From Oscillospiraceae bacterium (GTDB taxonomy: Bacteria; Bacillota; Clostridia; UMGS1883): 29,138 nt of DNA. The stretch covers positions 1 to 29,138 of the forward strand of contig JAFLUQ010000010.1 in assembly GCA_022508735.1 (NCBI GenBank). The letters run 5' to 3'. Under the pieces are notes generated by a model. The model did not search any database. It was not told the DNA's origin and worked only from the letters and a program-made list of their open reading frames with translations. The position numbers and the translations under genes were made by a program. Shown piece after piece: positions 1 to 7,939 of the stretch (positions are counted from its first letter, which is position 1; every line of letters begins with the position of its first letter).

Positions 1-2013
1 CAGGTGGTGAAGGGAGGGTTGTACCTCTGTCACTTTAAAACCGATTTTAAGCAGGGTGTCCCTTGCCGCATCGAGCTGCTCCTCATGCAGAAGCAATATA
101 TCAACATCGCCGGATTTGCGCAGCTCGGGTGTCGGATAGTAGCAGGCGGCCGAAACGCCTTTTAAGACGATGGCCGAAACACCTTTCTCCTTCAGTGTTT
201 CAATAACCTTATGTGTTAAATACAAAAGGTGATAGTTTTGCACAACACATTTTCTTGACGTTTTATCGACACTCTCCTGCTGTTGTGTCGTCAGCTTCAG
301 CCCGGTCAGGGTGTCATAAATAATGGGCATAATAGCATGACGGTCAGCCTTATTTAATATTTTACACCAGTCACTGTCTGAAAGATCATGGCATGGCGCA
401 TATTTTTCACCGGTCATGGCACTTTTAGTAAGGCTCAGAAGCTCTTCATCGATCGGATCAAGGGGTTTATCATCTTCCTCATGCAATTGTTTTTTCTTCA
501 ATAGTCCGACAGCCTTTTCAAATAAGAACCGGAATTCTTTGGTTCTGTGATAACATAGCAGGAAGAAAACGTTCGGTATAATAACGCAGAGCATTATGCG
601 GACGATGATCGCCAAAATTCCCGCACCGCTGATATTACGGCAAATAACATTAGTAAGAATACCCGCAATAACCACGCCGGCAGTATATTTTGCATAGAGC
701 ACAAAATACGGGGCTACAGAGCATTCCAATCTTTTTTTGTACAATACATAGGGCTCTATCCAGAAGGAGGTGAGCATTGTGCTGATAAAGGTGCCCAAAA
801 AAACGCCGATGATGCCGAAACGCAGTGTCAGCAAAATAGACACCACCAAATTAATAGCCGCTTCCACCAACGACTTATAACGGTCATACCAGAAAAGGCC
901 CAAGGAATCCCTGAATACCAGGGTGGCCTGCCTCATTCCCGTTACAAAAAAGTTCAGGCACAGCACAAAAACCAATGGGGTGGGAAAAACGTACTGCTCG
1001 CCAAAGCTGAATGAGACAACGGAATTAAGAAGCTGAAACAGACCGATAGCGGCAAAACCGCACAGCCATTGGCCTATAAAAAAGGCAACTTCAAAAATAT
1101 TCTTTACCCTTTTCCGGTCTTCAGTAACGCCAAAGTTTCCCACACTGGCGGTTATGCCTAAGAAAATTTGCTCCAGCACCTGGCGAACCGAGCCGATGAT
1201 GAGGTAATAGTTGGAATACTTTCCGACGCTGATAACGCCAACCATGGCCGAAATCAGCACATTGTCGGTATTATTTACCACAACGTTGCCGACCTTATGC
1301 ATCAGCATAGCCCTGATATTCTTTATGATGTCCCGCTTTTCCGCCTTCGGGAGCGGCTCAACATCTTCATCTAATAAATACGGATACATAGAATCCGCCT
1401 TTTTGGCAATGGTCAGATTATTGCCGAGGGTGCATAAAAGATATATCAAAAGGAACAGCACAAAATTGTGTGTGTAAAGGAGTATTACGATCTGGCCGAC
1501 ATACTGTATGATAAGAAATATCGTTTGGCACAGCACGCCGATGTAGCTGAGCTGATGTGCGTCGATCAGATTTTTTTTGTATACAATCAAATATGATACT
1601 ACCGTATTCAATAGATAGAGAAGGTAGATTGGTATTATATGATCAACGTCATTCGCATCGCGCACCAGGTGCCCCAAAAATGGAACAACAAGCAGCCCTG
1701 CCACAGCTATCAGCAGAGCCATAATACGGTACAGCCATTTAAACAGCTGCATCAACGATTTTTGCTTTTCGATATTCCCTTCTGCAATAGGCTTATAGAG
1801 TGCATAGGTCAGTGCCGCACCAACGCCCAGCTGCGAAAGTGCAAGCACGTTTAAAATATCCATAAACAGGCCGTTGATCCCGACATAGCTTTCGCTAAGT
1901 GTATGGGTAAACACGATACGTGTCAGATAACCCATTAAAATAGCACTTGCTTGTGAGATCATCGCAATAGTTGCATTGCGGGCGGAATATTCGGTTCTGC
2001 TTTTTTCAGTCAC
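1..2013 (-). CDS. Wzx-like polysaccharide flippase fused to NTP_transf_5 nucleotidyltransferase (partial, open at left edge)
   Basis: The reading frame is open from a GTG at 2011-2013 to base 1, giving 671 codons with no stop, so the C-terminus is missing. The GTG lies 7 nt after AGGAGG and 14 nt after the preceding stop. Residues ~1-480 are a many-helix membrane protein of the oligosaccharide flippase (MOP/Wzx) type, which moves lipid-linked glycans across the membrane. After a charged linker (~485-515), residues ~520-671 look like the uncharacterised nucleotidyltransferase family NTP_transf_5 (PF14907): KGVSAACYYP, then GDVDILL at 635-641, the catalytic G-D-x-D motif. It is the last visible gene of the glycan operon. 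The flippase call is firm; the nucleotidyltransferase call rests on the motif and its surroundings. I translated across the junction and saw no frameshift, so the fusion is real in this sequence. Confidence 0.82.
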   Translation of the reverse strand, partial: MTEKSRTEYSARNATIAMISQASAILMGYLTRIVFTHTLSESYVGINGLFMDILNVLALSQLGVGAALTYALYKPIAEGNIEKQKSLMQLFKWLYRIMALLIAVAGLLVVPFLGHLVRDANDVDHIIPIYLLYLLNTVVSYLIVYKKNLIDAHQLSYIGVLCQTIFLIIQYVGQIVILLYTHNFVLFLLIYLLCTLGNNLTIAKKADSMYPYLLDEDVEPLPKAEKRDIIKNIRAMLMHKVGNVVVNNTDNVLISAMVGVISVGKYSNYYLIIGSVRQVLEQIFLGITASVGNFGVTEDRKRVKNIFEVAFFIGQWLCGFAAIGLFQLLNSVVSFSFGEQYVFPTPLVFVLCLNFFVTGMRQATLVFRDSLGLFWYDRYKSLVEAAINLVVSILLTLRFGIIGVFLGTFISTMLTSFWIEPYVLYKKRLECSVAPYFVLYAKYTAGVVIAGILTNVICRNISGAGILAIIVRIMLCVIIPNVFFLLCYHRTKEFRFLFEKAVGLLKKKQLHEEDDKPLDPIDEELLSLTKSAMTGEKYAPCHDLSDSDWCKILNKADRHAIMPIIYDTLTGLKLTTQQQESVDKTSRKCVVQNYHLLYLTHKVIETLKEKGVSAIVLKGVSAACYYPTPELRKSGDVDILLLHEEQLDAARDTLLKIGFKVTEVQPSLHHL

Positions 2014-2027
2014 TGATACTCCTCCTG

Positions 2028-3059
2028 TTAAACCTTTTCAAAAGACGATTTTTTCGGCAAAATTTCTTCAAATGCCATTGAAAGCTTCTTATTTATCTGA
2101 TCAAAATCAATCTGATCGTTTACGTCGTTTATACATATAATCTTTTTCTTTTGCTTTGCAATAGTCTGATGCAGCTCATAATTGTTCTCTGCAAGCTCAA
2201 AATACTTAAAAAATCTGTCCACATTTTTAGCGTGAAAGTTTCCGGTCAGCTTTTGCCATTCCCTCAGGAGATAAATCGTCAGATCATCCTTGCTGCGGAA
2301 TCTGTGAGAAGATGTCTGGCTCAGCTGATCGCCTTCTTTTTCCCAAAGCTCTTCAAAGGTTTGTTTGCAAAAAGGTACAGGGCCGTGCACGGAAAAAAAG
2401 CCCGTATACTTCGGGAACATCACTTCAATCATATTATATATTAAATTCTTCAGCGGATAGCCCGGATTAAAATACTTTCCGAGCTGTTTTTTTACATTTT
2501 CTCTTTTATTAAAATATTTAGAAATTACAAGAATATCGTTCAAGAGCAAATGTGACATAACGGGGTTTGCCGGATTGGCAACGACAGGCTGAAAGGCCAA
2601 GAGATCACAGGGCTTTCCGGCACGAAAAAAGTCCGTCTCTTTGGCGGGGCGGATAAGAAACATATCATCATTGAAATAGACAAAATTATCTGAAAGCCCT
2701 TTTATTCGATGCATATGCATCTCTATCGCATTACTGTTGAAGGTAGGAAGATATACCTTAGGTATAAATTCATCGTGCCTGACGATATTCAGCTTTGGGT
2801 TGCTGACGTCAAGCCACGGCGGCAGATGCCCACAGGTGACAAAGTGGATCTTACGCACCCATGGCGCGAACTGCTCCACACCGCGAAACCAGTAGAGGAG
2901 CAGCCCGTGATTTCTATAGCGAACCTTGCTGAAGTCGGTATAAGCCGCCAAAGCCTGAATATCTTCCTGCCCGCTGTACGCAGCCTTTTCTTTTTGCCAA
3001 ACGGGGTCTGTTCCGTCCACCCAGGTGATGACAAAGTCGATATCTGATTGCTGCTTCAA
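2028..3059 (-). CDS. Stealth-family sugar-phosphate transferase
   Basis: This 343-residue protein shows the Stealth conserved regions: CR1 (DFVITWVDGTDPVW, residues 8-21), then CR2 with RYRNHGLLLYWFRG, IHFVTCGHLPPWL and NDDMFLIRP, followed by further Stealth-like sequence with SVHGPVPF. The family transfers hexose-1-phosphate from UDP-sugars onto glycans; bacterial members build phosphodiester-linked capsules and the human relative is GlcNAc-1-phosphotransferase. The start is a TTG at 3057-3059, 7 nt after GGAGGGG, and no better ATG exists. It sits 36 nt after the GT2 gene and 14 nt before the flippase, so it probably adds a sugar phosphate to the surface glycan of this operon. The exact sugar cannot be read from the sequence. 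Confidence 0.9.
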   Translation of the reverse strand: MKQQSDIDFVITWVDGTDPVWQKEKAAYSGQEDIQALAAYTDFSKVRYRNHGLLLYWFRGVEQFAPWVRKIHFVTCGHLPPWLDVSNPKLNIVRHDEFIPKVYLPTFNSNAIEMHMHRIKGLSDNFVYFNDDMFLIRPAKETDFFRAGKPCDLLAFQPVVANPANPVMSHLLLNDILVISKYFNKRENVKKQLGKYFNPGYPLKNLIYNMIEVMFPKYTGFFSVHGPVPFCKQTFEELWEKEGDQLSQTSSHRFRSKDDLTIYLLREWQKLTGNFHAKNVDRFFKYFELAENNYELHQTIAKQKKKIICINDVNDQIDFDQINKKLSMAFEEILPKKSSFEKV

Positions 3060-3095
3060 TATATGACCCCTCCCCTTTTTTATTTCCCGCGTCTT

Positions 3096-3872
3096 TTAAT
3101 TATTTCTCGGCACAGGCTTGGTTTCCTTCTTCATAACACGGGTTCTGAGCCATATGGCGCATATAGAAAAGAACATGTGCGCCATATATATCACCGGCTT
3201 CAAACCGCTATGCATGCTGGTTCCTGTTTCGCGGCTGTGCATAATTGCGGGAATCTCCTCAACCCTATAGTTGAGAAGCATAGTCTGTATAAGCATATTG
3301 GCATCCGGGTATTTAGGGTCGAAATTGGAATAGATTGAGTAATACAGCACGGTTCTTCTGCTAAGCCCCTGAAGGCCAGTAGTCGGGTCTGTAATTTTCT
3401 TGCCTGTAGATATATGTATCAGCTTGCGGAAGCCGGCAATGGCAAATTTCTTTATTCCGGAGATATGGAAGGAATGCCCTCCCTCCAAAAAGCGTGAACC
3501 AAGAACTATGTCGGGATATTCGCCGTTCTCGTCAGGCTCCCGCAATTTGTCATACAAGGAAAAAATATTGCATGGGTCGTGCTGCCCGTCTGCATCGATC
3601 TGGATCACATATTTATAGCCGCGGCGAATGGCATACTTGTAACCTGTCATAAGTGCCGCGCCATAGCCCATATTATAAACATGTGTGACCATGGTGTGCT
3701 TTCTGGACTCAACAATATAGTGTGTTCTGTCGGAAGAACCGTCGTCGATCACCAATATATCTGCTATATCCGATACACCGGTTCTCTCCAGCTGCTCTAA
3801 AAAGCGGTTGATACAGTCCTCTTCATTATGCGCTGGTATAATTATCAGTAGATCTTTTTTCTCTTTTTCCAT
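3096..3872 (-). CDS. GT2 family glycosyltransferase (DPM1/GtrB-like)
   Basis: This 258-residue GT-A glycosyltransferase has the expected motifs: IIPAHNEED near residue 12, VIDDGSSDRT near 41, and the DxD motif in IDADGQHDP near 93, which binds the metal and nucleotide sugar. GSRFLEGG and TDPTTGLQGLSRR follow, typical of the polyprenyl-phosphate glycosyltransferase branch. There is one short hydrophobic stretch near the C-terminus (IYMAHMFFSICAIWL) but no second strong membrane segment. The ATG lies 3 nt after the stop of the GT4 gene, so translation is probably coupled. GT2 enzymes of this type are often encoded beside DUF2304 proteins, as here. The sugar donor is unknown. Confidence 0.9.
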   Translation of the reverse strand: MEKEKKDLLIIIPAHNEEDCINRFLEQLERTGVSDIADILVIDDGSSDRTHYIVESRKHTMVTHVYNMGYGAALMTGYKYAIRRGYKYVIQIDADGQHDPCNIFSLYDKLREPDENGEYPDIVLGSRFLEGGHSFHISGIKKFAIAGFRKLIHISTGKKITDPTTGLQGLSRRTVLYYSIYSNFDPKYPDANMLIQTMLLNYRVEEIPAIMHSRETGTSMHSGLKPVIYMAHMFFSICAIWLRTRVMKKETKPVPRNN

Positions 3873-3875
3873 TGT

Positions 3876-5102
3876 TTAAACCCCGTCTTCCTCAAATAAT
3901 GCTGTAAGCTTATTCAGTTCGGCTGTCTGATTTTCGTATTTTTGCCCGGCTCTTACGGCACACTGCTTTTTTTCGTCGGGATGTTCCATATACCACAGCA
4001 CTCCGTCCCTGATAGCTTCAGGCGTAAATGGACATATCCTTCCGTCCACGCCGTCAGACACCTGTTCTCTGTTTCCGCTGCAGTCTGACACCAAAACAGC
4101 ACACCCAAGAATCTGCGCCTCTTGAATTGCAATACTCTTGCCCTCAAAACGGGACGCATGCACGTATAGATCCGTCTGCAAAAGGTATGGATAAGGGTTA
4201 TCTACCGCTCCACACAGAATAAAGTCTTCTTCAAGCCCTAATTCACTGATCTTCTGTTCAAGAAAGCTCCGTTGATTCCCTTCCCCTAATACATACCAAC
4301 GAAATTTGCCGCCGGCGTCCTTCAGCAGCTTTAAAGCATCTATTGATACTTCAAAGGCCTTTTGAGCGGTGAGCCTTCCGATAGTGAGAATTCTGGTGCC
4401 GTCATAATCGTCGGTAAATCCGCCCGAGAGCAGAGACTTCCTACGTATTTCAGGCACATTCAGAATATTATGGAACACCTCTGTCTTATGAGCATATTCC
4501 GGATATGACTTATTAAATTGATCTTTCACTTCATCTGACACTGTGAAGATTTTGTCGAACTCTCGATAACAGTCAAGATCCAATTTTCTGGTGTAGCCGG
4601 CCATTTGGTAGTCAATATGCACAAAAGCCGCCTTTTTTACCGCGTTAACATGGTTGGCCACATAATAGGTAGAGCCTCCCTCAAGGTAGGCCACTGCCAG
4701 ATCATAGGTGGTATCACACCTTTGCGCGCCGTCTGATAATGCTCTCCAAAGGAGCTTTTCAACAGAAATGGTTCCACGCCTGAGCATATCGCATAAATTC
4801 CCCATAAAATAAGGGAAAAGGCGCAAAACGGTGCCGCGGTTAAGCAGGGAGCGCAGCACCCTTATCATCATTTTTTTCTTTCCTGACTTATGAAGCACCG
4901 ATGTGCTGTCGTAATCATCATTAAGCACATGAACATAAGGCGGAAGTTCTGATATAAGTTCCCCCTGGCCCATAAGAACAAATAGGGAAATATCATACTC
5001 CTCAGGGTCCAATTGCTGCAGAAGAGCCAACAACGCCGTTTCCGCCCCTGCACGGCTTAACGTGTTAATTGTAAATAATATTTTTTTCATTGTTTTCTTC
5101 AT
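3876..5102 (-). CDS. GT4 family glycosyltransferase
   Basis: I place the start at the ATG at 5100-5102, which has GAGG 6 nt upstream. An ATG 12 bases further upstream (5114) is possible but lacks a ribosome site, and the ATG at 5090 is the third choice. The product is about 408 residues. The N-terminal Rossmann domain opens with KKILFTINTLSRAGAETALL. The C-terminal donor domain has ILTIGRLTAQKAFEVSIDAL and the EX7E motif in EGKSIAIQE, followed by GCAVLVSDCSGNREQV. This is the retaining GT-B (GT4) architecture used for capsule and exopolysaccharide assembly. Its start lies within the last codons of the DUF2304 gene, so the two are probably co-translated. Acceptor and donor are unknown. Confidence 0.9.
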   Translation of the reverse strand: MKKTMKKILFTINTLSRAGAETALLALLQQLDPEEYDISLFVLMGQGELISELPPYVHVLNDDYDSTSVLHKSGKKKMMIRVLRSLLNRGTVLRLFPYFMGNLCDMLRRGTISVEKLLWRALSDGAQRCDTTYDLAVAYLEGGSTYYVANHVNAVKKAAFVHIDYQMAGYTRKLDLDCYREFDKIFTVSDEVKDQFNKSYPEYAHKTEVFHNILNVPEIRRKSLLSGGFTDDYDGTRILTIGRLTAQKAFEVSIDALKLLKDAGGKFRWYVLGEGNQRSFLEQKISELGLEEDFILCGAVDNPYPYLLQTDLYVHASRFEGKSIAIQEAQILGCAVLVSDCSGNREQVSDGVDGRICPFTPEAIRDGVLWYMEHPDEKKQCAVRAGQKYENQTAELNKLTALFEEDGV

Positions 5103-5487
5103 TGCTTTCCTCATATCTCACATAATGGCTATGCTCGTCAAGCCTTTGCACACATACAAGGTTTTCCTGATTCAAAAGCGAGATCTGTATCGCCAGCTCG
5201 GTCACCTGACGTATAAGCGCGGAGACCCGAACACTGAAGTACAGTCCGCCTACAAGCAGGCAAAACGTGCCGAAAAATATGACCGCCAATGTAGACCCGC
5301 TTATGTAATTATCCAGATATACCGGTCTTAGCAATATACCCGCCACAATAAGCAAGAAAGAAGCAATTCCCCAAAATATGCAAAATGACTCGGTCATATG
5401 TTTTCTTGCCAGAGATATGGTTGTCACGCCCAAAGTAACCAGCCCGACAACGATCATAAATAAACGCAACCAATCCCCTACACTCAT
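5065..5487 (-). CDS. DUF2304 family small membrane protein
   Basis: The start is the ATG at 5485-5487 (MSVGDWLRLF), which has GGAGG 7 nt upstream; a longer frame upstream overlaps the peptidase gene and has no ribosome site. The ~140-residue product has about three membrane segments: one in LRLFMIVVGLVTLGVTTISLA, one in FWGIASFLLIVAGILL, and one in LAVIFFGTFCLLVGGLYFSV. A heptad-like tail (residues ~85-115, RQVTELAIQISLLNQEN) follows, as in DUF2304 proteins. This family is commonly encoded next to GT2 polyprenyl-phosphate glycosyltransferases and may partner with them, but no activity is known. The charged end (EESNEENNEKN) overlaps the start of the GT4 gene. Confidence 0.8.
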   Translation of the reverse strand: MSVGDWLRLFMIVVGLVTLGVTTISLARKHMTESFCIFWGIASFLLIVAGILLRPVYLDNYISGSTLAVIFFGTFCLLVGGLYFSVRVSALIRQVTELAIQISLLNQENLVCVQRLDEHSHYVRYEESNEENNEKNIIYN

Positions 5488-5501
5488 ATATTTTCCTCCA
5501 G

Positions 5502-5942
5502 TTATTTTATGAATAAACTTTTTAATGCATGAACCGATTTTGCGATAAAAGGACGCACCGGCCGAAGAAGTAGCCATAGCCTGCTTAAAAGGAGATAGAC
5601 CGGATGCCTTACCGATATGTATTTGCCGTTCCTGATAAAGCCGGTCAAAACACCCTTGATCTGTTCCCTTTTTAGAGGCCCCTCCACCTCGCTTTGGTTA
5701 TCGCCAACCATGTAAAACCCATCTTCTTTTATTTTACATATGCGATGGAGCACCAGGATACTGCCTTCTCTGCGATAGAGAGCGACATCCCCTTTTTTTA
5801 GCTGCACATCAGACGCACTCGAAACTATCGCCTCATCTCTCTCAGGGATAATCAACGGATACATGCTGTAGCCCTGGGGCTTGATCTGGACGTCATGCCC
5901 CTGATCCAAAATGTGCTCAATATCAACTTTTTCCTGATCCAA
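5502..5942 (-). CDS. S24/S26 (SipW/ER-type) signal-peptidase-like protein
   Basis: The start is a TTG at 5940-5942 with GGAGG 7 nt upstream; it is the first gene of the glycan operon. The 146-residue product has the S26 boxes: GYSMYPLI with nucleophile Ser26, GDVALYRR near 51, VLHRICKI with His67 where bacterial LepB has Lys, and MVGDNQ near 78-83. A His in place of Lys is the archaeal/ER/SipW type (S26B). Unlike ordinary signal peptidases there is no N-terminal anchor; the only hydrophobic stretch is residues ~114-133 near the C-terminus. Small S26-like proteins of this kind turn up beside PqqD and HprK-like genes, which fits the divergent neighbour. A role in trimming the leader of the small proteins at 7435-9159 is inference. 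Confidence 0.82.
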   Translation of the reverse strand: MDQEKVDIEHILDQGHDVQIKPQGYSMYPLIIPERDEAIVSSASDVQLKKGDVALYRREGSILVLHRICKIKEDGFYMVGDNQSEVEGPLKREQIKGVLTGFIRNGKYISVRHPVYLLLSRLWLLLRPVRPFIAKSVHALKSLFIK

Positions 5943-6019
5943 ACGACAACCTCCAAAGAATCATGTTTATATCATAAGCCGTGGCTTTTTTGCCCTGTCG
6001 CGACCTAATATTTATCAAT

Positions 6020-6048
6020 ATTATAGCACAGCGTATAAAAAAAGTAAA
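6020..6048 (-). promoter_or_regulatory. Promoter of the surface-glycan operon
   Basis: On the minus strand the extended -10 TGCTATAAT (TATAAT at 6020-6025) follows a -35 TTTACT (6043-6048) with a 17-nt spacer. It lies ~80 nt before the TTG start of the S26-type gene. Its -10 and the next bases match the divergent plus-strand promoter. Confidence 0.7.
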
Positions 6049-6110
6049 GTGTTTTTATACAAAAAATTGCGAAAAATTTATACTTTTCAATAGATTTTTT
6101 TAAATTAATG

Positions 6111-6139
6111 TGGAAATTTTAAAAAGAATGTGCTATAAT
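6111..6139 (+). promoter_or_regulatory. Promoter of the PqqD-HprK-like gene
   Basis: The extended -10 TGCTATAAT (TATAAT at 6134-6139) has a weak -35 TGGAAA at 6111-6116 with 17 nt between. Transcription would start ~7 nt downstream, leaving a short leader before GGAGAG and the ATG at 6172. Confidence 0.7.
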
Positions 6140-6171
6140 ATCCTTATATATTAGTGTAAGGAGAGTTTTTT

Positions 6172-7329
6172 ATGAAACAAAAACGCGGCTATTCTATGCA
6201 GCACATTGGCAATGCCTGCTACATTCTGCCTTATGGGCAGAATGTAGCGGACCATAAGCGCGGAATTTCTATAAATGACACCGGAGAATATATATGGGAG
6301 CTGCTAAAAAAGGAAATATCCCGTGAGGAACTGCAACAAAAATACCTTGATCAATTTATGATAAAGCCTGAAGAAAAGGGTGGGCTTATAAAGGACCTTG
6401 ATGAATTTCTGAATCAGCTTATCAGAAGCGGCTTTATTGAAGACGGCGACAAGCCTCTGCCCGTCACTGGGCGGCCCTGTGCACGCCTTGGCATAGGCGG
6501 ACTCACGCTTGAGTATTACGGGCCGAAAAAGCTTATCGACGCTTCTTTTTTAAAGGAATTTTGTATTAAGACCCGTGAAAGTGCAGATATGCGTGTTTTT
6601 ATTTCGTGGGACGTTCCCGGCTCCTCCGTCGGCGGCAATATTCTTATAGAGACATCTGAGCTTATAGTCTGCGAGAAAGAAAGGCATTATTTACTGAGCT
6701 TCCCAAGCTTTTCAAAAATACGCGGAGTGGAGCTCAGTAAGGACGGCTCCGCCGCCGTATTTTACTGCACTCTTCCCTGCGATGAAGAGCTCGGCACAGA
6801 GTTTTTCCACGCGCTGCGCCAAGCATTTCTCTACCTGGCAAAAAAACATAATATGTACGCCATACATTCCGCTTCGCTCTGCTATCAAGGGAAAGCCTGG
6901 CTATTTTCCGCAAGCGCCGGCACAGGCAAATCCACCCATACAAATATGTGGAAGGAGCTTTATGATGTAGAGCTTTTAAACGGCGACCTCAATCTGCTTG
7001 CGATAGAAGATGGCCGCCCCGTGGTACACGGCATTCCGTGGTGCGGAACATCAGAGATTTTCACTAAGAAAACCGTACCTCTTGGCGGAATTATGCTGCT
7101 GAAGCGAGACGCCGTTGACACAATAGAGGAGCTATCACCCGATAAGCAGGCGCTGCTTGTGATGCAGCGATTTATATCCCCCGTATGGACGGCCGTGCAG
7201 TTTAAGAGCAGCGTAGCCTATGCAAAAAAGCTGGCCGGGAAAATTCTTGTCTGTCGGCTTCACTGCACAAAAAACAACTCCGCCGCGGCGACCTCTAAAA
7301 GCAGAATAGACCGTGAATTAAGCAAATAA
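6172..7329 (+). CDS. PqqD domain fused to HPr-kinase/phosphorylase-like P-loop domain
   Basis: The 385-residue protein starts at an ATG 7 nt after GGAGAG. Residues ~8-92 form a PqqD-like winged-helix domain (short beta strands, ISINDTGEYIWELL, then LIKDLDEFLNQLIRSGFIED). In peptide-modification systems such domains bind leader peptides. Residues ~100-385 match the HprK-like kinase family: HNMYAIHSASL near 226, the P-loop SASAGTGKST at 246-255, NGDLN near 270, and HGIPWCGTSEIF near 286. True HprK phosphorylates HPr; relatives in lasso-peptide clusters phosphorylate peptides, and the HprK-related kinase A family occurs with PqqD and a nucleotidyltransferase. The substrate here is unknown. It is monocistronic, divergent from the glycan operon, shares its promoter motif, and ends at a strong terminator. 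It is not canonical HprK, because the N-terminal HprK domain is absent. Confidence 0.85.
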   Translation: MKQKRGYSMQHIGNACYILPYGQNVADHKRGISINDTGEYIWELLKKEISREELQQKYLDQFMIKPEEKGGLIKDLDEFLNQLIRSGFIEDGDKPLPVTGRPCARLGIGGLTLEYYGPKKLIDASFLKEFCIKTRESADMRVFISWDVPGSSVGGNILIETSELIVCEKERHYLLSFPSFSKIRGVELSKDGSAAVFYCTLPCDEELGTEFFHALRQAFLYLAKKHNMYAIHSASLCYQGKAWLFSASAGTGKSTHTNMWKELYDVELLNGDLNLLAIEDGRPVVHGIPWCGTSEIFTKKTVPLGGIMLLKRDAVDTIEELSPDKQALLVMQRFISPVWTAVQFKSSVAYAKKLAGKILVCRLHCTKNNSAAATSKSRIDRELSK

Positions 7330-7342
7330 GCTTAAACATTAA

Positions 7343-7381
7343 AAAACCGGATACCATCTCAGAAAGAAGGTATCCGGTTTT
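7343..7381. terminator. Bidirectional intrinsic terminator
   Basis: A perfect 13-bp stem (AAAACCGGATACC at 7343-7355 and its complement at 7369-7381) with a 13-nt loop is followed by a T-rich run on the plus strand and by T's on the minus strand. It can end both the PqqD-HprK gene and the convergent small-protein gene at 7435-7824. Confidence 0.92.
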
Positions 7382-7434
7382 CTTTTTTCATATTTTTCTT
7401 ATGTATTGCTGCCTGCATAAGACATTAAACAGTC

Positions 7435-7824
7435 TTACTTGCAGTCCATATAAGTGCTTGTTACGGCAAGACCTGCGTCAGCCTTAACAACGATGTCGCC
7501 GATATTGAGATTTGCTGTGCCCTCGTCGTCATTATAGAACTGAACCTTAAGGGTATTTGTGCCATCGCCGCTCTTGAGTGCGCCGCCGATGGAGTAGGAA
7601 TATTCTACAGGCTTATTAAATGTGATGGTCAAAACCTGTGTGCCGCCGTGATCCTTGTCGACGTCAACATGGTCAGCTGTCACATGGATCTTATAGTCTC
7701 CGCTATCAGCGATCTGGGACATGGTGGCAGTTACTGTGTCACTTCCAGCGCCGCTGGATGCTGCATAAACACCCTCTGCGAGCTCCTCATTCTCAAGAAC
7801 GATAGGTTTTTCATACATTTTCAT
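7435..7824 (-). CDS. Leader-bearing small protein 1 with beta-rich carbohydrate-binding-like domain
   Basis: The 129-residue protein starts at an ATG 10 nt after GGAGG. Residues 1-24 (MKMYEKPIVLENEELAEGVY plus AASS) match the starts of the two neighbouring small proteins almost exactly. The leader is acidic and not hydrophobic, so it is not a Sec signal peptide. Residues ~35-129 are beta-rich and align with the second small protein: DYKIHVTADH matches DYRIQITGKH, LTITFNKPVEY matches VTIAFNQPVVF, and the end GLAVTSTYMDCK matches GLKITDVGYQC. The alternation and the short loops recall CBM2-like beta sandwiches, but the match is by eye. Only one Cys is present, near the C-terminus. It has its own consensus promoter. 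I do not recognise a named family; it is probably exported and surface-associated (inference). Confidence 0.8.
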   Translation of the reverse strand: MKMYEKPIVLENEELAEGVYAASSGAGSDTVTATMSQIADSGDYKIHVTADHVDVDKDHGGTQVLTITFNKPVEYSYSIGGALKSGDGTNTLKVQFYNDDEGTANLNIGDIVVKADAGLAVTSTYMDCK

Positions 7825-7903
7825 AGTTGATCGACCTCCGAAACTACATTAATATTTTCCGAGCGTCTCCGGCGCCCGCTGTCTAACATCATTAATCGTT
7901 ATC

Positions 7904-7932
7904 ATTATAGCATGGCATGAAAAAAATGTCAA
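7904..7932 (-). promoter_or_regulatory. Consensus promoter of small-protein gene 1
   Basis: On the minus strand TTGACA (7927-7932) and TATAAT (7904-7909) are both perfect, with a 17-nt spacer and an upstream TG. The leader is ~75 nt long and includes a GC-rich patch at 7861-7880. Such a strong promoter suggests an abundant product. Confidence 0.88.
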
Positions 7933-7939
7933 GTATTTT

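Larger units (their letters stand above)
5943..6171. promoter_or_regulatory. Divergent intergenic region with two matched promoters
   Basis: This AT-rich 229-nt region separates the glycan operon from the PqqD-HprK gene. It holds one extended -10 promoter on each strand (listed separately) and no gene. The minus-strand leader from about 6012 to 5943 contains GTCGCGAC, ACAGGGCAAAAAAGCC and GCCACGGC, which may fold; see the findings. Confidence 0.7.
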
